Shown piece by piece: positions 57,889 through 64,000 of a stretch of 64,000 bases of DNA. This stretch comes from Paragordius varius (Eukaryota > Nematomorpha), in NCBI GenBank assembly GCA_964247055.1, contig OZ176053.1, positions 1,488,001-1,552,000 of the forward strand. The letters are read 5' to 3'. Each line of letters opens with the position of its first letter. The stretch's first letter is position 1. A program made the translations under genes and the position numbers. The notes beneath the pieces were generated by a model. It ran no database searches and had not been told where the DNA came from. It saw nothing but the letters and a program-made list of their open reading frames with translations.

Positions 57889-60800
57889 ATGCAGTTTTTA
57901 TTGTGCTTTTCAATGAGTTGGGTACTTTTAAGTTTGTGGGCATTTCACATCGTTCAGGCAAAACACGATTCGTGTTATGATGCCAAAATTGATAGACCAA
58001 TTAAAGAGCATGAAAAGTATTATTTTTAAATTAATATATTAGTTTTCATTTATATGAATCTCGATTTGGTGATGCATTAAAAGATGAACTACCGAAATCT
58101 CTTGATTACCGTAATTTAAATGGAAAAAATTATGTTAGTCCAACCAGAAATCAACATATCCCTCAATGTAACTATTTTTATCGCATTATTTTATACCCGT
58201 AAAATAGTAAAACACCTAATAAAGATATTACAATTTTTTGATAGTGTACCTCAGATTCTAATAAATAAGCATTTATTAAGCTTTAAACATTTTCTTATTT
58301 AACCATATTTGCGCCCAAATTTTGTTATATAATTTATATCTTTAAGTTCTAGAGATATACATAGCTCAATTTATGGATTAAAATTTATATATTTAATGGG
58401 TTTTCTAGTACACCGCAGCTTTCAAATATTCTATTGCATTTCCCTAACATAAAGTAATGTTTTTTATTCAAATACTCTGATTTACATTCTTTCATATATT
58501 GTCCTGAAATTTATTTTTAATTTTACCTTTTATACTATATATATATATATATATATATATCCCATTTACAGTTCAAATTCACCCTAAAAATAAATTATGT
58601 GTTTTCAGGATAATATAACTCATCATTAATATGAAATATATTTTTACGACATAGTTTATTATTTTTCCAGCATTATATTAATTTTAAAGGAAATTTTTAA
58701 TATTAAAAAACATTAATTTATTTTTAGGGTGAATCTGAATTGTCAATGGTTTATATATATATATATAGATTGTGGTTCGTGTTGGGCCATGGGTAGTACT
58801 TCAGCTCTTGCTGATCGCATAAATTTTAAGAGGGGTGGCATTTGGCCCCAGGCTTATTTGTCCGTTCAAAATGTCATTGATTGTTCAGGTGCCGGGACTT
58901 GTATAACAGGAGGTGGTCATTTAGGTGTTTACCAATACGCTAAGGATATCGGCATTCCTGATGAAACTTGCAATAATTATCAGGCTAAAGATCAAAGTAA
59001 GGTGTTGGTTTTTGCAAGAATTTTTAGTTTCATATTTCATTAAATATTTTTTACCTTTTACTTTAATAGTTTATATTTTAATTGTATATTACGTTTGATA
59101 AAGATTACTAGTAGTAATCGAAAACTCTCACCCAATAAATTCATTTAATTTTAGCTCAATTATAATTGCAATAATAGGTAAAGTTTAAGTTTATAAGGAT
59201 GAAAAGGTGAGTATTTTTAATTGAATTTTCTATTTTCTTGTTACTTTATTGTTTTATTTACCTTGGAATTTTCAATATTTTGATTATCGTAATTCAGGAC
59301 ATCCATACTATTTTGATCATTGTTATATATAAACTTAAATAATAACAATTTTAAAATATATTGAATGTTATACTAATTAGGTTTTTTTATCGGAACCCAA
59401 AAAGATAGGTCAAATCAACAAATTAATAAAAATGAAATATGGCTATTTTATTTCTAAAAAATATTGTAGTTTAGTTCTCACATTATAATTTTTAGTGTAA
59501 ATACATATTTTACACGTAAAAATAATTATTAATATAAATCATTTTCAATTTTCTGGTATATTCGGTTTTTAATATTTTCAATATCGATAAATACCACTCA
59601 AAATTTTATATTCTTAGTAAAAAAAATATTTGGTTAAAATATGGTTTTTTAAAGTTACAGTTTATTTTAATACCAGAACAAATGTAAAAAATATGGACAA
59701 AATTATTAACACATGACCTACAATACTTTATGCTACTGTTTTATTTTATATTATGATATTGTTCATTAAGAATGGTAAAAATTTAAACAAAGTCATTTTT
59801 TTAAAAAAAAACTTCATTTTTTAAACCGCGATTCCTGTCAATACCATATCTGGTGGTTTCACATTATGTTTCACTTAAACTAAAACATTTAAGAGTGGTT
59901 TGAATTGGACATTAAGTGGTAGTAAAAGAATTTTAATTAATTACAGAATTTTTGTATCTTGTAAATCATTCTTTTTCTTATTTGTCTCTCAAAATTTTAT
60001 TAAATAATTTTTTAAACATAATCGTATAAAATATAGATGGAATTATATCTATTTTTAAAAAATACGTTTTCTAATATCATATGGTGTTTGGAAATTTCAA
60101 TAAATTTGGTGTATTAAATGGTTCACGATACCATATCCCCTGTCAGATTTTTGATTTTATTTACTGCGAAAATAAATTAAAGAAAATGATTAATAAAAGC
60201 ACAAAATGCTAAGTTATTTTTTTGATCTACCCCTTTTTGGAAATTAATAATAAAGAATGATTTGTTGTTCAACACTATACTGAATATAATAATTGGGAGT
60301 TTCTCCCTATTTTTAAAAATCTACCCATATGTTAACTAATATATTTATTGTGTTTTTTATTATTTAAACCCATTTAATATTTAACAATTTTGATATTATT
60401 TTTATCTATTTATAACTCAAAAACTTTACATATACAGTAATTAAATTATACGGAAAAACATAAAAATCATACTTTTTAAATCTGGATTTTTTTTGAATAT
60501 AACTCATTGTTTAAATTTGCAAACCATAATAAAATAGAGTTGTATATTGGTAACACAATCAATTATACATTATTTTACAATTAATTAAATGTGATATATA
60601 TAAGGTTTAAAATAGTACAGGTGAGAAAAAATAGTTGTCTTTATATTTTTGCGTTTAATCCGTATAATTTCAATTTTTATATATATTTCAGAATGTAATA
60701 AATTCAATCGATGTGGCCAATGTGAAAATTCGGATCGATGCTATGCCTATAAAGCTTATGAGGTGTGGCGCATTACAAAATACGGTTCCGTTTCTGGTTA

Positions 60801-62762
60801 TCACAATATTAAAGCCGAATTATTTAAGAATGGACCTTTAAGGTAAAATTAAGTTGTTCTTGAATTTTTTTTAAATAATTTAGATAATTTAAAGTTTTTT
60901 AAATTTTTTAATCAAATATGAGATATCGAGATTTGTAATAAGGGGGATACATTGTCATTTTCTATCTTATAAAACTCAATTGTTTTTGATGGTCGCATAT
61001 GCAGTTTAGTTTAGCCTGATTTTTATTAATTCTGTCCATTGTTTTGATAAAATTATTCTTTTATATTATCTTTTTTAAGAAAATCGTTTTTTAATAATAA
61101 TAATAATTTTATTGCCTATATCATAGCTGTGGAATTATGGTAACGGATAAAATGGAAGCTTATACAGGAGGGATTTATGAGGAATATTCCAATGAAATTG
61201 GTGTAAGTATTATATATACCATTTACAGTTTAGGTTCACCCTCGAACAATTCAAATTCATCTTGAACATTCAAATTCACCCCCTGAACAATTCAGATTTA
61301 CCCTATAAATAAATTATGTATTTTCTTAATATAAAATATTTCTTTATATATTAAAATATAGGTAATTTTTGATCTTAAAAAACATATAATTTATTCGAAG
61401 GTGAAATTGAATTGTTCGAGGGTGAATTTAAATTGTTCAAGGGTGAATTTGAATTGTATAAGGGTGAATTTGAATTGGGTATATATATATAATAATGGAA
61501 AATTGAGTTGCAATTTTTTTACGATATTTAAATAATAATTATCTATACTTAAAAATGTTTTATACGGGTTCAAATTTTACCAATCATTATTAACCACGTG
61601 AGATTTTAGTAAATCACTTTGACAAAATTTTATTAAAGATTATTTAAACATAAAGTTTAAATAAATATGTTTTAATTTGTTTTTTATACCATTTATATCT
61701 ATTGTTTTTTTTTCAAATAAAATATTTTATATATATTTATTAAATAGTTAGGTTTCAATCCGTTATATCATTTATTTTTTTAATTTAAGATTAATCATAT
61801 ACTGTCGATTGTTGGTTGGGGCATCGAAGGTTCTGGCGAAAATGAAACCGAATATTGGATAGTTAGAAATTCTTGGGGTACAACTTGGGTAAAAATATTT
61901 ATTTATTTTTTTTAAAAAAAAAATTTTTAAAAAAAATTGAAACAAATTTATATAAATATAATTTCTTTTCGGTTTATCTTAATGTTAGTTTATAAAAAAT
62001 GATATATTGTGATTATTTTACATTTTAAACCCAATTTTTAATTAAAAAACTTTTAAACTAAAAAATATTTTTTTGGTGTTTTAGGGTGAAAATGGTTGGA
62101 TGAAAATTGTGACGAGCGCAACACATGACGGGAAAGGGAATGATTATAATTTAGGTTTTATATTTTTGCTCATAAATATACATAATTTTGATTTGAAATG
62201 TTATAGTAACAATGTATAAAATAAATAATTGAATAAGGTAATTACAAAATAAAAAATAATAGAAATATTATTTAATTAAACAAGGGGTTTTATAATTTGT
62301 TGATTGTTTTAAAGATTAATTAGTATAATGTTTGTGCTAAATAAATTGACTTAACACATTAATTAAATCTTTTATACTAAAACCTTGCGCAATTTTACAT
62401 TATATTAAATAATTGAATGATTTAAACAGAAGCCCTTTTTAGTAGCGACAAAGTTTTAAATAATTTTTTTACATGAAAATAACATCGATATTAACAAAAT
62501 TGTTGTTGAACTCCATTATATAATGTTATAAACGAAGAAAATTAAACTAAAAAAACTGATATCCAAATGATATATATGCTACTTTCAACTTAAATTTCAA
62601 TTCAATTTTCGTTTTGAATTAGGAATTGAAACTGAGTGTGCTTATGCGTTGGCCGAACCTGATCCTGTACCATTCAATGAAACTTCTTTGTTGGTTTCAG
62701 AGCATTTTGCAAAGCGAAATAATATAATTTACGAGAATGATATATATTTTAATACATTTTAA
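57889..62762 (+). CDS. CTSZ: Cathepsin Z (cathepsin X), papain-family carboxypeptidase
   Basis: Lysosomal or secreted C1A cysteine protease with carboxypeptidase activity. Eight exons: 57889-58016, 58043-58167, 58769-58996, 60692-60842, 61127-61202, 61790-61888, 62085-62154 and 62623-62762 (TAA). All phases join, giving 338 residues. A signal peptide is evident ([18 protein letters not shown], cleavage likely after VQA). A very short propeptide with one Cys (DSCYDA) follows, as is typical of cathepsin Z. The mature domain begins near LPKSLDYRN and has the family-specific HIP motif in [15 protein letters not shown]. The catalytic Cys is about residue 89, the His is in [11 protein letters not shown] (about 239) and the Asn in IVRNSWG (about 263). 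[16 protein letters not shown] matches the cathepsin Z disulfide-rich insert. The protein ends with about 20-25 extra residues compared with human. Intron 1 is 26 bp. MITEs sit in introns 2, 3 and 5, the first two ending within about 20 bp of the acceptor. Confidence 0.96.
58017..58042 (+). other. 26-bp intron of cathepsin Z (intron 1)
   Basis: It starts GTATTATTTT and ends ATATATTAG. The unspliced frame stops inside it (TAA). Splicing at phase 2 joins the propeptide exon ending IKEHE to HLYESRFGD and on to LPKSLDYRN. Confidence 0.85.
58536..58560. repeat. TA microsatellite at edge of MITE A7
   Basis: TA run directly before the A7 terminus in cathepsin Z intron 2. A second TA run sits at the other side and ends in the splice acceptor. 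Confidence 0.85.
58556..58752. mobile_element. MITE family A, copy A7 (cathepsin Z intron 2)
   Basis: The shortest A copy, with one CAAATTCACCC unit at the left and one GGTGAATCTGAATTG unit at the right. Its right TA-rich edge runs straight into the splice acceptor at 58768. Confidence 0.78.
60435..60682. mobile_element. MITE family D, copy D7 (cathepsin Z intron 3)
   Basis: CAGTAATTAAATTATACGGA left end and CCGTATAATTTCAATTTTTA right end. The right end stops about ten bases before the splice acceptor at 60691. Confidence 0.73.
61211..61490. mobile_element. MITE family A, copy A8 (cathepsin Z intron 5)
   Basis: Starts about 8 bp after the donor at 61203 with TATATACCATTTACAGTTTA. The right side carries four inverse 18-bp units (GGGTGAATTTGAATTG type). 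Confidence 0.8.
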
Positions 62763-63091
62763 CACAATTTAAACATACAATACTGACATTATTTTATACT
62801 TTTTATAACATACATTTATTCGCTTTTAAACTAACATAGATTTATTCATATTTTAATATTTTTAATATATTTTCAAAAAAATAGTATTCATGGTACTCTT
62901 CTTATTCACATAACTGTTAAGCTCAAATTTTTTATTATTTCACATATAACTATAATCATGAAACAAATAATAAATATTTTTGTTAGATATATTATTATTT
63001 TGTTTTTGTCTCTGATTTCAATTTTGGATGTTTTTGTTGAAAAAAAAGGTTTTGGATTAAACGGTTTTGATAGCGATATTTTTGGTTAATA

Positions 63092-63316
63092 CAGTATGCA
63101 TTTTAATGGTTCCTTATTTCACACTATAGTTGGGCAAATCGCAACACAGTGGTGTATGAAAAAATATAACAATATGTTGAATAAACAATAATATTTTCCA
63201 TTCTTACATTACATTGTTTATTTTATTCAATATTTTGTTGTCGTTTTTCCATACACTACTGTGTTGCAAATTGCCCAAATATAGTGAGATAAAAGCAACC
63301 ATTAAAATGCATGCTG
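63092..63316. mobile_element. MITE family C, copy C2
   Basis: TA-flanked inverted repeat CAGTATGCATTTTAATGG and CCATTAAAATGCATGCTG with 60-plus-bp arms. Lies between the convergent cathepsin Z and NMNAT genes. Confidence 0.78.
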
Positions 63317-63588
63317 TAAATTTTATAATTAAAAAACAAAAATAATTGAAATATAAGGTTTATATTTTTTAAAAAAATATAATCCCAATAAATTTAAAAT
63401 CGTATTCTCAATTGCCAAATAACGCTGGTAAAAAAATATTACAAAAATGTAAATAAGCTTTATTCAATATTTATTTTACATTTCAAACGTGTTAATAATA
63501 AAGTGCATTGGTTAAGGGGTCTTAAAAACATTTGTCTACAATATTAATTGTTTTTACATATATTAATTCGAGAAGTTTCGATAAAATA

Positions 63589-63899
63589 TTAATGTTTTTT
63601 ATCATTACTATCACATGTTTTGTAAAGATTATTGGCACCAATATAAGCAATAAGTTCATCAGGGACCAGGTATTTAATTGATTGACCCTTTGAGATGGCT
63701 ACTCTAAAATTTATAATAATTATTAATTAATTTTTTTTGCTACACAAAATTTAGTTTTTAATACAATAAAAATTATTAATAAAAATTAATATTTTGGTTA
63801 AATACTGATAATCTTTATTAGGTATAAATGATATTTTTACCGTAAAGCAGTTGAACTTATTTCGTTTGGAACAGGGTCTGACACAATATGGATTTGATC
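63589..63899 (-). CDS. NMNAT: Nicotinamide/nicotinate mononucleotide adenylyltransferase (3' part)
   Basis: NAD biosynthesis enzyme joining NMN (or NaMN) to AMP from ATP. Two minus-strand exons are visible, 63899-63841 and 63703-63589 (TAA), with a 137-bp intron at phase 2. The residues read DQIHIVSDPVPNEISSTALR, then ISKGQSIKYLVPDELIAYIG and NNLYK. This is the ISSTxxR plus GxSIxYLVPDxVxxYI signature of the C-terminal ATP-binding part of eukaryotic NMNATs. The product ends about 12 residues after NNLYK, with none of the C-terminal tail seen in some isoforms, so the isoform cannot be named. The rest of the gene lies beyond the window end. Convergent with cathepsin Z. Confidence 0.9.
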
Positions 63900-64000
63900 C
63901 TATTTTGTATACACAAATAAATAAATACATTGAAAAATCTTAATTTTTATGTGGCGTCCAACTAATTATAATGCATTTTTGACATTAATTATAATGATTT

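Noticed and set aside
61391-61573. Frame with a repeated QFKFTLEQ pattern
   Set aside because: Translation of the MITE A8 subterminal 18-bp repeats, not a protein.
1-64000. CRISPR arrays, tRNA or rRNA genes, riboswitches, bacterial operons
   Set aside because: None visible; repeats are palindromic MITEs without regular spacers, and genes are spliced eukaryotic.

Overview
The window is strongly AT-rich nuclear DNA of a small metazoan: intron-bearing conserved animal genes separated and interrupted by transposon debris. The best clue to identity is intron size. At least seven introns are only 22-34 bp, each fixed by reading phase and by exact length match to the protein family: three in VAP, two in YRDC, one in cathepsin Z and one in CTP synthase. 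Published work on dicyemid mesozoans reports introns of about this size, so a dicyemid is my best guess. This is an inference; an orthonectid, a myxozoan or another reduced animal is not excluded. The other introns are 100-3,450 bp, and many carry miniature inverted-repeat transposons (MITEs).

Genes in order: PKA regulatory subunit, type II-like, 3' part (+, 375-3167); KCTD1/15-like BTB protein (-, 3604-5668); VAP, the ER tether protein (-, 16074-20482); CTP synthase with 14 exons and a long Asn/Ser-rich tail (+, 29190-37560); YRDC/Sua5 threonylcarbamoyl-AMP synthase (-, 39620-40318); a DUF268 protein (+, 43416-46542); an unrecognised seven-segment membrane protein (-, 47141-48253); cathepsin Z/X (+, 57889-62762); and the 3' end of NMNAT (-, 63589-63899). 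They are unrelated housekeeping and signalling genes, with no operon. Several neighbours are convergent with short gaps (PKA-R/KCTD, DUF268/7TM, cathepsin Z/NMNAT).

Between and inside the genes lies a dense, often nested mobile-element layer. It holds two hAT elements in opposite orientation with perfect 8-bp target duplications (7526-9966, 12444-14537), the second inserted in a Tc1/mariner-type MITE. A TTAA-flanked element family (E) includes one copy inserted into another in inverse orientation. A Harbinger-like family (F) has 3-bp TTA/TAA duplications. A roughly 6-kb decayed transposon (22569-28584) contains further elements and a direct repeat. There are also R2-type LINE fragments arranged head to head, a LINE 3' end, a Penelope-like fragment, and five MITE families. 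No CRISPR array, tRNA, rRNA or prokaryotic feature was seen. No promoter could be supported.
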